Notes: generated from the letters alone by a model not told the origin. A stretch of 64,000 bases of DNA from Pseudomonas sp. F(2018) (GCF_005508865.1 NZ_SCOM01000001.1:1364001-1428000), one strand, 5' to 3'; counted from the first letter of the stretch, positions 44,635-54,601 are shown. Numbers and translations are program-made.

Positions 44635-45564
44635 ATGAAAAAACTGATCTCGGCCATCGTGGTGCTGTTGCTAGGCGCCGCCGCCTGCTTGTACTTCTTC
44701 CCTTCGGCCCTGCTTGCCACCACGCAACTGGTCGAGCGGCGCCTGGCCGGGCTCTCGCCCCAGGAAATCCAGGTTGGCGAGTTCACCATTCGCTACTACG
44801 AGGGCGGCCCGGCCGATGGCGAAACCCTCCTGATGCTGCATGGCTTCGGCGGCAACCGCGACACCTGGCTGCGCTTCTCGCGCCAGCTCACCGAGCGCTA
44901 CCACGTTATCGCCCTGGATCTGCCGGGCTTCGGCCAGAGCAGCAAGCCGGATGTCAGCTATGACGTCGCCAGCCAGGTCGAGCGCCTGCACGCCGTGATC
45001 CAGACCCTGGGCCTGGGCAAACTGCACCTGATCGGCAACTCCATGGGCGGCCACATCGCCGCGCTGTATAGCGCGCGTCATGGCGACCAGGTGCTCAGCC
45101 TGGCGCTACTGAACAATGCCGGCGTGACCACCCCGACCAAGAGCGAGATGTACCTGCGCGTGCAGCGCGGCGAGCCCAACCCGCTGATCGTGCGGGAGCC
45201 GCAAGACTTCGATGCGCTGATGCAGTTCGTCTTCGCCACTCCGCCAAGTATTCCCGGACCGTTGAAGCGGCACTTCGCCGAGCAGTCGATGGCCAACCGC
45301 GTGCACTACGACCGGGTCTTTGCTCAGCTGCGCGAACACTACGTGCCACTGGAGCCGGAGCTGCCCAAAATCCAGGTGCCGACCTTGCTGCTGTGGGGCG
45401 ATCAGGATCGGGTGCTGGATGTGTCGAGCATCGAGGTGATGAAACCGCTGCTGAAGCAACCCAGCGTGGTGATTATGCAGAACTGCGGCCACGTACCCAT
45501 GCTCGAACGCCCGGCTGAAACCGCTCGGCACTATCAGGATTTCCTGGACGCGATCCGCGGCTGA
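44635..45564 (+). CDS. Alpha/beta-hydrolase, membrane-anchored or secreted
   Basis: 309 residues. N-terminal hydrophobic anchor MKKLISAIVVLLLGAAACLYFF, then an alpha/beta fold: oxyanion loop LMLHGFGGNRDTW, nucleophile elbow GNSMGGH with Ser, acid in WGDQDRVLD, and His in NCGHVPMLERP. Similar to Pseudomonas lipase/esterase EstA-like and epoxide-hydrolase-like groups. Substrate unknown. GGGGAG before ATG 44635 favours this start over 44572. Confidence 0.88.
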   Translation: MKKLISAIVVLLLGAAACLYFFPSALLATTQLVERRLAGLSPQEIQVGEFTIRYYEGGPADGETLLMLHGFGGNRDTWLRFSRQLTERYHVIALDLPGFGQSSKPDVSYDVASQVERLHAVIQTLGLGKLHLIGNSMGGHIAALYSARHGDQVLSLALLNNAGVTTPTKSEMYLRVQRGEPNPLIVREPQDFDALMQFVFATPPSIPGPLKRHFAEQSMANRVHYDRVFAQLREHYVPLEPELPKIQVPTLLLWGDQDRVLDVSSIEVMKPLLKQPSVVIMQNCGHVPMLERPAETARHYQDFLDAIRG

Positions 45565-45649
45565 GGCGAATGAGCACCACCGGATTGAGCCTGAACATCG
45601 AGCAAATGGGGTAGCGTATCCCGACTCAACTCCAACACGGGCAAACGCT

Positions 45650-46108
45650 GTGACCCTTACCCAATCGCAACAGAAGCTTTACCTGGAAGACCTTTCCATA
45701 GGCGATACCTTCACCAGCCGGCACTACGAGATGAGTGCCGAGCGCGTGGTTGCCTTCGCCAGTGAATTCGACCCACAGCCGTTTCATGTCGATCCGGCCG
45801 CAGCCCAGCAATCCTTCTTCAACGGGCTCGCCGCCAGTGGCTGGCACACCTCGGCTGTGGTCATGCGGCTGTTTGCGGAGAGTGTTCCCTTGGCCACCGG
45901 CATCATCGGTGCCGGCTGCAATGTCGAGTGGCTGAGCGTGGTCAGGCCTGGAGATACCCTGCACGTCGTCTCGACGGTGAAGGACATAATCCCGTCGAAA
46001 TCCAAGCCGGATCGCGGCATCGTCATCATGGAGAATCTCGCGATCAACCAGGACGACGTCATCTGCCAGCGCAACACCGCAACGCTACTGGTGTTTCGTC
46101 GGCCATAG
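45650..46108 (+). CDS. MaoC-like (R-specific enoyl-CoA hydratase family) protein
   Basis: 152 residues, GTG start. Hot-dog fold with LEDLSIGDTFTSRHYEMSAERVVAFASEFDPQPFHVDPAAAQQSFFNGLAASGWHT; the D-x4-H hydratase pair is visible as FDPQPFHVD. Probably acts on acyl-CoA substrates. Not in an evident operon. Confidence 0.85.
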   Translation: MTLTQSQQKLYLEDLSIGDTFTSRHYEMSAERVVAFASEFDPQPFHVDPAAAQQSFFNGLAASGWHTSAVVMRLFAESVPLATGIIGAGCNVEWLSVVRPGDTLHVVSTVKDIIPSKSKPDRGIVIMENLAINQDDVICQRNTATLLVFRRP

Positions 46109-46227
46109 GGCGTCAGATCGCGAAAAATCGACCTCTTGGCCGGCGGCCCTGGCCAAGACTGAATACAATCTGTGCCCGAACCCCCTGGGCCATGAAGATG
46201 GCTGCCTCGAACAAGGAACGCGCCTCC

Positions 46228-46725
46228 ATGGCCTCCCCGGACAAACAGCAGAAACGTGCCCAGCGGGCCAAAGCCAAGGCCAAGCAGAATCGTTCGGGCA
46301 AGGCCAAGCCCAACGTCGTACATCCGCTGCTGGCCAACCCGCTGGTCAACGAGCCCTTCGATGATGTCGAAATCGACCTGAGCACCTTCGACTTCAAAGA
46401 CATCGAAGAAAACGGTTTCGACCCGGCGCACTTCGACGACCTGTTCCAGGCGATGAAAGTCGGCGAAGGCATCAGCCTGCTGGCGATGTGTCTGGTGTTC
46501 CTGCAGTACCCGGTGCTGGAGCTGGTGATCGCGGAGGAGGGGGAGGACGCCGCCATCGACTTCATGATGGGCCTGCTGATCACCTATCGCGGAATCTTCC
46601 ACGATGAAGACGAAGACACGGCCGTGAAATGGGTCGGTGGCGACACCTTCCAGACGGCTTACAACGAAGCCTCGATGATCCTGCAGAAGAAATACGCTCG
46701 CGGTGCTTCAAGCGCCCGAGCATAG
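46228..46725 (+). CDS. Hypothetical protein with basic N-terminus
   Basis: 165 residues. A Lys/Arg/Ala-rich disordered start (SPDKQQKRAQRAKAKAKQNRSGKAKPN), then an acidic segment (FDDVEIDLSTFDFKDIEENGFDPAHFDDLFQAM) and a helical C-terminal region. ATG 46228 is chosen because AAGGAA precedes it; 46192 is possible. Conserved-looking but unassigned. Confidence 0.7.
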   Translation: MASPDKQQKRAQRAKAKAKQNRSGKAKPNVVHPLLANPLVNEPFDDVEIDLSTFDFKDIEENGFDPAHFDDLFQAMKVGEGISLLAMCLVFLQYPVLELVIAEEGEDAAIDFMMGLLITYRGIFHDEDEDTAVKWVGGDTFQTAYNEASMILQKKYARGASSARA

Positions 46726-46834
46726 CCGCGTACCCAGCGGTCGCTGTAGCGAGTCCAGTCGGCCGAGAGGGTGCATCTCAAGAGCTCAGTTGCATGTCCA
46801 ACCAAATGGGAAGGCCGCTCTAACTCGTCGCGGG

Positions 46835-48175
46835 TCATAAGCTGGCTCCTAGGGAGTGCAACTCTGGCCCCTTTCTCTCCGGTTCAGTCCGTCGGCTAAA
46901 TTCGTCCGCCTGCTTGCCTAAATACCAGCCCAGCCCACCCCAGACCAACGCACACACTGCCCCGGTCAGTGCGACCAGCATCGCGCCTTGACCCAGCATG
47001 TCCAGTCCACTCTTCAGCCAACCGCTGAGCGCGTCACCCGCGCGATACACCACGGTATCAATGAAGTTCTTGGCCTTGTACTTGCTCTCGGCATCCAGCG
47101 GCGCAAAAAGCATCTCCCTACCCGGCCGGATGAACGCGTACTCACCGATGCGACGAACAATCATCAGCGCGGCAAGTACTGCAAAGGTCGGCGCGAGGGC
47201 GAGACAGATGAAGCCAAGGCAGACCAGTATCGGCATTATCGCCAACAGCATGCGCACGCCCATTTTCTTGGCGATACGTCCCGTGATGAACAGCTGTGAC
47301 AACAGGGCGCCGGCCTGAACGATGACATCGATGACGCCAAAGACCCTGATCTGTGACTCGCGATCGGGAAAGAGCTCCGCGACTAGCCTCGCCTGCTCGA
47401 AGTACAGCAGGGTGGTCACCGCAGCCAGCAGCACGACGAAGCCAGCGACAGCGAGCAGATAGGGAGACTGGGTCACCCGCGTCAGGCCGCTGAGCGGATT
47501 GCCGGCTACCGGTCGGTGGGAGCTCTCAGGCTTGACTGCACCTGGCCTACCCGCGCCGTCGATTTCCCGCCAGCGCATAAGTGGGGTCTTGAGTGCCAGG
47601 GCGACGCCTAGCAACACAGCTGCCAGTAGAACCAAGCCGGCCGGACCCGTCACGCCGACCAATAACGAGGCCAACGCTGGACCGACCAAACCACCGACGC
47701 TTGCTCCGGCAGCAATGAACGCGAACAGCCGCTTGGCCTGCTGACCGTCGAACACATCGGCCATCAGGCTCCAGGCCACGGAGACCACGAACAGGTTGTA
47801 GACCGAAATCCAGACGTAGAACACCCGTGCCAACCAGACGCTATCGCTACTGAGTTGAAACAGTCCGGAGAAGACCAGCAGGTTGAGGCAAAAGAAGCCG
47901 TAGACCCAATCGATGAAGTGCAGGCGTGGCACCCGTGAGCTAAGCCAGGCGAACAGCGGAACGGCTATCAGCATGACGACGAAGGTGGCGGTGAACAGCC
48001 ACTGCAGATTCTCTATCCCAGCCATGATGCCCATCGACTCGCGAATCGGCCTCAGCATGAAGTAGCCACAGAAAAGGCAGAAGAACAGGAAGAACCCCGT
48101 GAAGGCGGGCTTGATCTCACGGTGCTCGGCATTGATGGCGGCGCTGAGGCGCCGCACCAGGTTTGCTGAAAGCAT
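46835..48175 (-). CDS. MFS / NTP-NDP-exchange-like transporter
   Basis: 446 residues, about 12 helices. GFFLFFCLFCGYFMLRPIRESMGIMAG at the start and VVYRAGDALSGWLKSGLDML near the end resemble the Npt1-like transporters found in Pseudomonas and other free-living bacteria, where the substrate is not nucleotides in any proven way. No coupled genes. The SDR gene at 48195 ends 19 bp upstream on the same strand and may be cotranscribed. Confidence 0.85.
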   Translation of the reverse strand: MLSANLVRRLSAAINAEHREIKPAFTGFFLFFCLFCGYFMLRPIRESMGIMAGIENLQWLFTATFVVMLIAVPLFAWLSSRVPRLHFIDWVYGFFCLNLLVFSGLFQLSSDSVWLARVFYVWISVYNLFVVSVAWSLMADVFDGQQAKRLFAFIAAGASVGGLVGPALASLLVGVTGPAGLVLLAAVLLGVALALKTPLMRWREIDGAGRPGAVKPESSHRPVAGNPLSGLTRVTQSPYLLAVAGFVVLLAAVTTLLYFEQARLVAELFPDRESQIRVFGVIDVIVQAGALLSQLFITGRIAKKMGVRMLLAIMPILVCLGFICLALAPTFAVLAALMIVRRIGEYAFIRPGREMLFAPLDAESKYKAKNFIDTVVYRAGDALSGWLKSGLDMLGQGAMLVALTGAVCALVWGGLGWYLGKQADEFSRRTEPERKGPELHSLGASL

Positions 48176-48194
48176 GATCGACGCTCCGATGAGT

Positions 48195-49241
48195 TCAGCG
48201 GAAGCTGACGTTGGTCAGTTGCTCGGTGGTCGACCACAAGCGCGCAGCCGCTTCGGCGTCCTTCGCTGCAGCGGGAACCGAGGCCAGCCCAAGCGGCCCG
48301 CGCTTTTCATCCTTGCCCACAGGCCCGTAGTAGGCGCCCGCCTGCGCCTCGTGAGCGGTGGCAGCGTATAGCGTCGGCAATGCACCTTGGGCAGCGGAGT
48401 GGTATCGCTCACGATCCTTGGCCCAGTTACGGCCGAACTCGCTGTCCAAGCCTGGCCCTCGAGCGATCAACTCGGTGACGGCCACTCCAGGATGTGCGGC
48501 GATGCTCTGAACACCCCAGCCGTGCGCGGTGCTGCGACGATGCAGTTCGAAGGCGAACATAAGCCCGGCCAACTTGGACTGGGCGTAGGCAGAGTAGGGG
48601 TCGTAGGCCTGCTCCGACTGCAGATCGTCGAAGTTGATGCGACCTCGTGCTGCAGCGATGCTCGCCAACGTGACGACGCGCGGTGAATCGCTTTTGCGCA
48701 GCAACGGAAGCAGGTGTGCAGTCAGAGCAAAATGCCCGAGATAGTTGGTGGCCAATTGCAGCTCGAAACCTTGAGCCGAAGTGCCTCGCTGCGGCGGGGC
48801 CATGATCGCCGCGTTGTTGATGAGTCCATCCAGGCGCGGTAGGCGCGAGTTGAGGCGCTTACCCAAATCTTGAACCGACACCAAGTCGGCTAGATCCACA
48901 GCCTCGAATTCCACTCGAGCATCGGCGACCTCCTGCTTGATCCGAGCAATCGCCTCCTTGCCGCGCTGCGCATTACGCGCAGCGATTACCACCTGGGCGC
49001 CAGCCGCAGCCAATGCCTTGGCGTCTTCGAAACCCATCCCGCTGGTGCCTCCGGTAACCAGGAAAATACGCCCGCTCTGCGAAGGCATATCGACGAGGCT
49101 CCAATCCGGTTTGGGCTGGCCTTGGGCAACCGCGCTGCCCATCTCCAGTACACAGCTCACCGCCAAGCCTATAGCTGCAAGCCCTCTGCGCCATGCCGGT
49201 TTGACAGTTCCGACAGCGCTCATCTGTAGGGTATTGCTCAT
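48195..49241 (-). CDS. Short-chain dehydrogenase (retinol-dehydrogenase-like) with secretory-like N-terminus
   Basis: 348 residues. NAD(P) site FLVTGGTSGMGFEDAKALAAAG, NNAAIM, and the active site YSAYAQSKLAG (Tyr-x3-Lys intact). The N-terminus (KPAWRRGLAAIGLAVSCVLEMGSAVA) looks like a signal peptide or lipobox-less export signal, unusual for an SDR. ATG 49241 has GGAGGA upstream. It is divergent from the LysR gene at 49392, its probable regulator. Confidence 0.88.
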   Translation of the reverse strand: MSNTLQMSAVGTVKPAWRRGLAAIGLAVSCVLEMGSAVAQGQPKPDWSLVDMPSQSGRIFLVTGGTSGMGFEDAKALAAAGAQVVIAARNAQRGKEAIARIKQEVADARVEFEAVDLADLVSVQDLGKRLNSRLPRLDGLINNAAIMAPPQRGTSAQGFELQLATNYLGHFALTAHLLPLLRKSDSPRVVTLASIAAARGRINFDDLQSEQAYDPYSAYAQSKLAGLMFAFELHRRSTAHGWGVQSIAAHPGVAVTELIARGPGLDSEFGRNWAKDRERYHSAAQGALPTLYAATAHEAQAGAYYGPVGKDEKRGPLGLASVPAAAKDAEAAARLWSTTEQLTNVSFR

Positions 49242-49391
49242 GCTTCGATCCTCCTGTTGTGACACACCGCTTCGGTGCAGTGCGTTTACAGGAGGCATTG
49301 TTCTCTGGAGGATTACTCAGGATAAGCCGTGTAAACATGGATGCCGCGTACGGCTGGTCGTACAATCAGGCCCTTGCTGAGGGATAAAGCC

Positions 49392-50309
49392 ATGCGCCAG
49401 CCTAACTTGACCGATGTCGCGTTGTTCGCAGCAGTTGTGGATGCTGGAGGGTTCCGCGTAGCTGCTCAGCAGCGTGGTATGTCTGCCTCCTCAATTAGCG
49501 ATTGCGTGCGCCGCCTCGAGCGCGATCTGGGCGTTCGCCTGCTCAACCGCACTACGCGCAGCGTCTTTCCCACAGAGGTGGGCGCACGACTGCTGGAAAG
49601 GCTATGCCCCGCGCTGGAGGAGATAGGCGCAGCGTTGGGCGACCTGGACGACGTGCTCCAACCGGTAGGAACTCTACGCCTCAACGTGCCGGTACCCGTC
49701 GCCCGCTTCGTTTTGCCCCGACTGATCCCAACATTCCTGCAGCGCCATCCGGGCATCAATGTTGAGGTAGCCATGGACAACACCTTCATCGATGTCATCG
49801 CTGCCGGTTTCGACGCTGGAGTGCGGTACGAGGAAAGCCTGGCCAAAGACATGATCGCCGTGCCAATCGGCCCGCGCCGCCAGCGTTTCGTGGCCGCCGC
49901 CGCGCCCTCATACCTGCAAAAGCACGGTGAGCCGCGTCACCCACGCGACCTGCTGACTCACCGGATGATTGGCCATCGGTTCGAGAGCGGAAAACTCGGT
50001 GTATGGGAGTTCGAGAAGGACGGTGCAATAGTCCGCGTGCCGCCTCAAGGCCCGTTGCTCACTTCGTCTCAGGATCTAGAAGTAGGCTCGGCAGTCGGAG
50101 GGGTGGGAATCATCTATACCTTCGAGGAATACCTCAGGCCGCTGCTCGACCGCGGGGAACTGGCGCCGGTTCTGCAGGATTGGTGGCAAGCCTTCAATGG
50201 CCCTTATCTGTATTACAACGACCGCCGGCATATGCCATCGCCGCTCAGAGCCTTTGTCAATTTCCTCAGGGAAGAGGCAGAGCAATCGGCCAACGCCACC
50301 ATCTGCTGA
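49392..50309 (+). CDS. LysR-family transcriptional regulator
   Basis: 305 residues. HTH LTDVALFAAVVDAGGFRVAAQQRGMSASSISDCVRRLERDLGVRLLNRTTRSVFPTEVG and effector domain of the CrgA-like group (GTLRLNVPVPVARFVLPRLIPTFLQRHPGINVEVAMDN). Divergent from the SDR gene with a 150-bp shared promoter region. Confidence 0.92.
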   Translation: MRQPNLTDVALFAAVVDAGGFRVAAQQRGMSASSISDCVRRLERDLGVRLLNRTTRSVFPTEVGARLLERLCPALEEIGAALGDLDDVLQPVGTLRLNVPVPVARFVLPRLIPTFLQRHPGINVEVAMDNTFIDVIAAGFDAGVRYEESLAKDMIAVPIGPRRQRFVAAAAPSYLQKHGEPRHPRDLLTHRMIGHRFESGKLGVWEFEKDGAIVRVPPQGPLLTSSQDLEVGSAVGGVGIIYTFEEYLRPLLDRGELAPVLQDWWQAFNGPYLYYNDRRHMPSPLRAFVNFLREEAEQSANATIC

Positions 50310-50313
50310 GTCG

Positions 50314-51237
50314 TTATCTGCTCTCGGCGTCGCGGGTAAGAGCATCTTTTATGAAATTACCAATCCGGCTTATGGCCTCCCGGGACTCCGGCATCCAGTC
50401 GCAAAACGCCTGCCAGACATGCCACATGCCCTGCCACTCTTCGATCCTGACTTTGACTCCGGCCTTGGTCGCTTGATTGGCGAGATCTACCGAGTCGCTC
50501 AGCAGTACTTCGTCAGATCCGACTTGAATGTAGATTTCCGGAAGCCAACGCAGGTCCGCGAACCGGGGCGAGACCTGCGGATGGTTCAGCGGAGTCTGGT
50601 CCGCATATTCCAGGGCTGCCTGTTGCAGGCGATCTGCTGTCGGAAAAAAGGGATCCCTGTGCCTTAGCGTTTGGTACGACTCCCCACCGCATGTCAAATC
50701 GGTCCAGGGGCATAACGCCACCAGGGCCCGGGGAAGGGGACGGCCGCTGTTCCGGATACGCAGCGCTGTCGCCAGCGATAACCCACCCCCAGCCGAATCT
50801 CCAGCGATGACGATACGGTTCGGTTGCAGCCCCAGCTCGCTTTGCATCCATTCGAAGGCAGTGACGGCATCGTCCAGCGCGGCAGGGAAGGGATGTTCAG
50901 GTGCCAGTCGATAGTCGAGAAGAAGCACGCGAACCTGACTCGCCTTGGCAATGTGGCTCGCCAGAGCCCTGTGCGAGCTTATGGAGCCCGAGACATACGC
51001 ACCGCCGTGCAGATACAGCACGGCGGCATCCAAAGCGGCTCGTTCAGGGATCAGCCACTGCGCATCACGCCCTCCGACGCTCTCGGAGCTCTGAGATACA
51101 CCGCTAGCGTTCTTGAACAGCCTGACCTGGCGATCCATGAGTGTGCGGCATTGCGAAAAGGGGCGGTGGGAGGTTTTACGAATCTCACGTTTGAGAAGCA
51201 TCTTGAGCAGATGGCTACGAATACTCGGCATGGCCAT
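50314..51237 (-). CDS. Alpha/beta-hydrolase of the hormone-sensitive-lipase group
   Basis: 307 residues. Oxyanion motif YLHGGAYVSGS (HGG), nucleophile GDSAGGG with Ser, DYRLAPEHPFPAALDD, acid/His in QVGSDEVLL and WQGMWHVWQ. HSL-group esterases cleave short-chain esters. It ends 5 bp from the LysR stop, convergent. Monocistronic. Confidence 0.9.
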   Translation of the reverse strand: MAMPSIRSHLLKMLLKREIRKTSHRPFSQCRTLMDRQVRLFKNASGVSQSSESVGGRDAQWLIPERAALDAAVLYLHGGAYVSGSISSHRALASHIAKASQVRVLLLDYRLAPEHPFPAALDDAVTAFEWMQSELGLQPNRIVIAGDSAGGGLSLATALRIRNSGRPLPRALVALCPWTDLTCGGESYQTLRHRDPFFPTADRLQQAALEYADQTPLNHPQVSPRFADLRWLPEIYIQVGSDEVLLSDSVDLANQATKAGVKVRIEEWQGMWHVWQAFCDWMPESREAISRIGNFIKDALTRDAESR

Positions 51238-51311
51238 GGCCTCGTCTGATGGGGTAGCGCAACTCGATTGGCGAGCGGGCTGAGTCGCAAGCTTTCGTGG
51301 GCTACGAGGTC

Positions 51312-51339
51312 AAAAAAAGACCGCTCCCGAGGGAGCGGT
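51312..51339 (-). terminator. Terminator of the DUF1302/DUF1329 operon
   Basis: On the minus strand ACCGCTCC-CTCG-GGAGCGGT is followed by CTTTTTTTG. It closes the leftward catabolic operon. Confidence 0.85.
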
Positions 51340-51413
51340 AAAAGTTCTCGGTGATCAACGGGAGTAGGATCGTCGATCCCGAGCGTCAGCAACTGGCGGC
51401 GGCATCCCTCTAC

Positions 51414-52781
51414 TCAGCGAACACCGGCGTTGCGCAAAGCGGTTGGGGTGTATTCGGCGGACGAGACTTTAAAGCCGAATTCGAGGGGGTCCTTCTCCTC
51501 ATTACGCATTCCCGAAACGATGTATCGGCCGTTGATGAGGTCGTACAGCGCCTCCACGCCCAGCATGGGAATCTGCTTGTCATAGATCGGGGTCATGAAG
51601 CCTTCGGCCACTCGCCACAGGGTGCCGCGCGCGTCGTAATGGTCGAGGAGGGCGATCTGCCAGGTGTCCTCGTCGATATATGCCACCCGTTTGGCGTAGA
51701 TGTGCCGGGCGTCTGCCTTGAGATTCCCCTCAACCACCCACACCCGATGGAGCTCATAGCGGGGAAGGTCGGCGTTGATATGGCCCGGCTTGACGATGTC
51801 GGAGTACTTCAGCTCGGTCGATTCGAGCTGGTAGTTGTTATAGGGAATGTAGAGCTCCTTCTTGCCCAGGAGCTTCCACTCATAGCGATCCAGCGCCCCG
51901 TTGAACATGTCGAGGTTGTCCGAGGTGCGTTGGCCTTCCGAGGCCGGGAAGGGGCCGTCATAGGAAATCTGCGGGGCGCGGCGAACGCGGCGCTGACCCG
52001 AGTTGTAGATCCAGGCCTTGCGCGGCTCCTTGACCTGATCGAGGGTCTCGTGAACCAGCACCACGTCACCGGCCAGGCGTGCGGGGGCGGTGATCAGCTC
52101 GCGGTAATAGAAGAGCACGTTGCCCGGGTCCGCCGGGTCGAAGTCGTTCAACTGGTCCCGATAGGCGAACTGCTGCTTGAAATGCACCGGTGTATAGGTG
52201 CCATTCGCCGTCGGAGTGGCCTGCACGTAACTTCTGCGGGCGCTGCCCCCGCGGTAGCGGGTGAGGTGATTCCACATCACCTCGATGGCGCTCTGGGGAA
52301 TCGGGAAGGGGATGGCGGTCTCGAAGTCCTTCAGGCCGTCGCCGTTCGATACCAGTGTGGTACTGAGCGCATTGCGTGCGGCGGCTTTCTGCACATGCTC
52401 GGGCACTGTCACGCTGCGGTGCGTGGGAAACACTCGCAGGCGATAGCTCTGGGGATAGCGCTTGAGCATCGCGCGCTGCCCCTCGCTGAGCTTGTCGGCG
52501 TATTGCTCCTGGTTCTCGGCGGTAATGGTGAACAGCGGTTGCTCGTTGGCAAACGGATTGGCTGGCCTCCCACTTGCGGCGTCGACACTGGCCGCGGCCT
52601 TGTCGAGGCCACCGGTCCAGGCGGGAATGCTGCCATCGGCATTGCCGGCTTTCTCGGCGCCAATCGGCGTCAGCGTATCGCCAAGTTTGGCTGCCTCACT
52701 GGCAGGCACGGCGGCCTGGGCCGTGCAGTGAATGGCGAGGGAAAGGGAGGTAGTCGCAAGGATCAGGGATTTTATTTTCAT
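51414..52781 (-). CDS. DUF1329 (LolA-like fold) envelope protein
   Basis: 455 residues with a signal peptide (MKIKSLILATTSLSLAIHCTAQA). Pattern KLGDTLTPIGAEKAGNADGSIPAWTGGLD and NSGQRRVRRAPQISYDGPFPASEGQRTSDNLDMFNG is DUF1329, a periplasmic/outer-membrane-associated family encoded beside DUF1302 and found with degradation of steroids, PAHs and other hydrophobic compounds. Likely part of an uptake or export path at the outer membrane. It follows DUF1302 after 13 bp. Confidence 0.9.
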   Translation of the reverse strand: MKIKSLILATTSLSLAIHCTAQAAVPASEAAKLGDTLTPIGAEKAGNADGSIPAWTGGLDKAAASVDAASGRPANPFANEQPLFTITAENQEQYADKLSEGQRAMLKRYPQSYRLRVFPTHRSVTVPEHVQKAAARNALSTTLVSNGDGLKDFETAIPFPIPQSAIEVMWNHLTRYRGGSARRSYVQATPTANGTYTPVHFKQQFAYRDQLNDFDPADPGNVLFYYRELITAPARLAGDVVLVHETLDQVKEPRKAWIYNSGQRRVRRAPQISYDGPFPASEGQRTSDNLDMFNGALDRYEWKLLGKKELYIPYNNYQLESTELKYSDIVKPGHINADLPRYELHRVWVVEGNLKADARHIYAKRVAYIDEDTWQIALLDHYDARGTLWRVAEGFMTPIYDKQIPMLGVEALYDLINGRYIVSGMRNEEKDPLEFGFKVSSAEYTPTALRNAGVR

Positions 52782-52794
52782 TGTGATCACTCAT

Positions 52795-54486
52795 TCAGAA
52801 GGCAACGCCGAAGCTCAAGGCGACGAAGTCACGATCGATGTTGGTGTTGTAGTCACCGCCGAAGAAGTCGGTGTAGGACAGGTTGGCGCTGTAGGTGCTG
52901 AGGACGCTGGCATCGATGCCCAGGCTGATGGCCTTGGCGCCTTCGTTGAAGCCAGGCTCGGTGCCATAGCCGTCGACATCGTGGGACCAGGCGAGGTTGG
53001 GGCGCAGATCCACACCGGGGATCAGGTTGCTGTACTCCCAGATGGCGCGGACGCGGTATCCCCAGGACGTGCTGGTGGCGAAGCCATCGTCCGTGCAGTT
53101 GTTCGGTGTTGCTGCGTTGGTCAGTCCCCTGCACAGGCTGTTGTCTGGAGCAAGCTCACCTTGGCCAAATGCCGTCGCGCGGCCATATCTCAGGTCGTCG
53201 CGGCCTTCCAGCCCGCCGACATGAACCACGCCGACCTCGCCGACCAGCGTCAGGCGATCGGCGCCCATCACCTGATCGAAGAAGTGGGTAGCGGTGACCT
53301 GCGCTTGGGTTACTTCCTTGCGCCGATAGCCAGTGAGGTCTTCTCCAGCACCGAATTGCACGCTGCCGCTGGACAGCACGGGGGACAGCGGCGGGACACC
53401 GGACGAGGCGATCACCAGGTCCACCGGGCTGAGCTGAACCGGCATGTTGGGCCGGTAGCTGATCTCGCCGGCCAGGGTGGTGCCGGTCGGCAGCATGGTG
53501 CTGGCGCTCAGGCCATAGAGCCGGATGTCTTCAGGGTATTCGACGAAGTACTTGGCGCTGCCCAGGTCACCGAACGTTGTGGCACCGACGGTACTGAAGT
53601 AAGCCATACGGCTGTGATAGTTGATGAAGTAGGCGGCAAACTCGCTGTCCAGTTCGGGGGCGAACCAGCGCAGGGCGGTCCCCCACTGGCCTTGATCACG
53701 TGCATCGCGATCCCCTATCCGAGGGATCTCGGCGCCCGACGGGGCGTAAAGACCCGAACACCCGTCGGCCAGTGCGTCGGTTGGCGAGAAGAAGGTGCCG
53801 CAGTTGTCGATGACCGTCTGGTCCCATTCCAGCTGGTAGAAGCCCTCGACGGAAACCTCCTCGGTCAGGTTCTGCGAGAGGTACAGCATGTTGACCGGGA
53901 TCAGTCCCTCCTTGATCTCGGCGCCGGGCCTGCGGAAGGCCGAGGCGTCGACCGGGTTAATGGTGTTGATGCCGCCCTGGATGAAGGTGCTTTCGCCCCA
54001 GCTCACCACCTGTTTGCCTACACGCGCCGTGCCGGGCAGATCGCCGATCAGGTAGTTGTGGTAGACGAAGGCATCCAGTAGCTGCGCACCCGAGGAGCGT
54101 GCCGCCTCCTTGCGGTTGTGCTCGTCGATGTCGCTGAAGAGACGGCTTTCATCCTTCAGCTCGAAGTCGTACCAGTACTTGCCCCGGAGAAACACACCGG
54201 TCTCGCCATACTTGAGCTCCAGATCGTGGATGCCCTTGAACACCTTCGAGAAGGTTTCGCCCTTCTTGAAGTTGCGCCTGCCGTCATCCGAGGCCGGGTC
54301 GTGCAGGAGATCCGGGTCGGGGTTGCGCAATGCCCAGCTGGCACCGATGGTGAGGTTGGAGTCGAGCTGGCCTTCGACCTCGCCTATCTGGAATGTCACG
54401 GCCGACGCGGCGGTGCTGGTGAGTGCGGCAACGGTAACGGCGGTGGCGAGGTGAGCCAGCCGCCATGGCGGTTGTATGCGTGTCAT
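52795..54486 (-). CDS. DUF1302 outer-membrane beta-barrel protein
   Basis: 563 residues with a signal peptide (LAHLATAVTVAALTSTAASA) and alternating aromatic beta-strands ending in Phe (YNTNIDRDFVALSFGVAF), the barrel end. FQIGEVEGQLDSNLTIGASWALRNPDPDLL and NINPVDASAFRRPGAEIKEG-like blocks match DUF1302. Probably the channel or receptor paired with DUF1329. ATG 54486 is favoured; AACAACAACAA lies 16 bases upstream. Confidence 0.9.
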   Translation of the reverse strand: MTRIQPPWRLAHLATAVTVAALTSTAASAVTFQIGEVEGQLDSNLTIGASWALRNPDPDLLHDPASDDGRRNFKKGETFSKVFKGIHDLELKYGETGVFLRGKYWYDFELKDESRLFSDIDEHNRKEAARSSGAQLLDAFVYHNYLIGDLPGTARVGKQVVSWGESTFIQGGINTINPVDASAFRRPGAEIKEGLIPVNMLYLSQNLTEEVSVEGFYQLEWDQTVIDNCGTFFSPTDALADGCSGLYAPSGAEIPRIGDRDARDQGQWGTALRWFAPELDSEFAAYFINYHSRMAYFSTVGATTFGDLGSAKYFVEYPEDIRLYGLSASTMLPTGTTLAGEISYRPNMPVQLSPVDLVIASSGVPPLSPVLSSGSVQFGAGEDLTGYRRKEVTQAQVTATHFFDQVMGADRLTLVGEVGVVHVGGLEGRDDLRYGRATAFGQGELAPDNSLCRGLTNAATPNNCTDDGFATSTSWGYRVRAIWEYSNLIPGVDLRPNLAWSHDVDGYGTEPGFNEGAKAISLGIDASVLSTYSANLSYTDFFGGDYNTNIDRDFVALSFGVAF

Positions 54487-54501
54487 GGATTTCACTACCT
54501 C

Positions 54502-54513
54502 TTGTTGTTGTTG
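54502..54513 (-). promoter_or_regulatory. AACAACAA-type (Hfq/Crc) motif before DUF1302
   Basis: The minus strand reads CAACAACAACAA at 54513-54502, matching AANAANAA, the catabolite-activity motif bound by Hfq/Crc on Pseudomonas catabolic mRNAs. It is 16 bases upstream of the ATG. Confidence 0.55.
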
Positions 54514-54601
54514 TGGCGAAGTCGTTCTGGCCGTTTTGCGGGCACAGCCGGGCCCATTGGCCGTGGAGGAGCGACGGCCATCGGGTGTCTACGGGGCTAG
54601 A

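Noticed and set aside
51351..52901. Long plus-strand open frames through 51-60 kb
   Set aside because: They are antisense shadows of DUF1329, DUF1302, ligase and dioxygenase genes, caused by high GC content.
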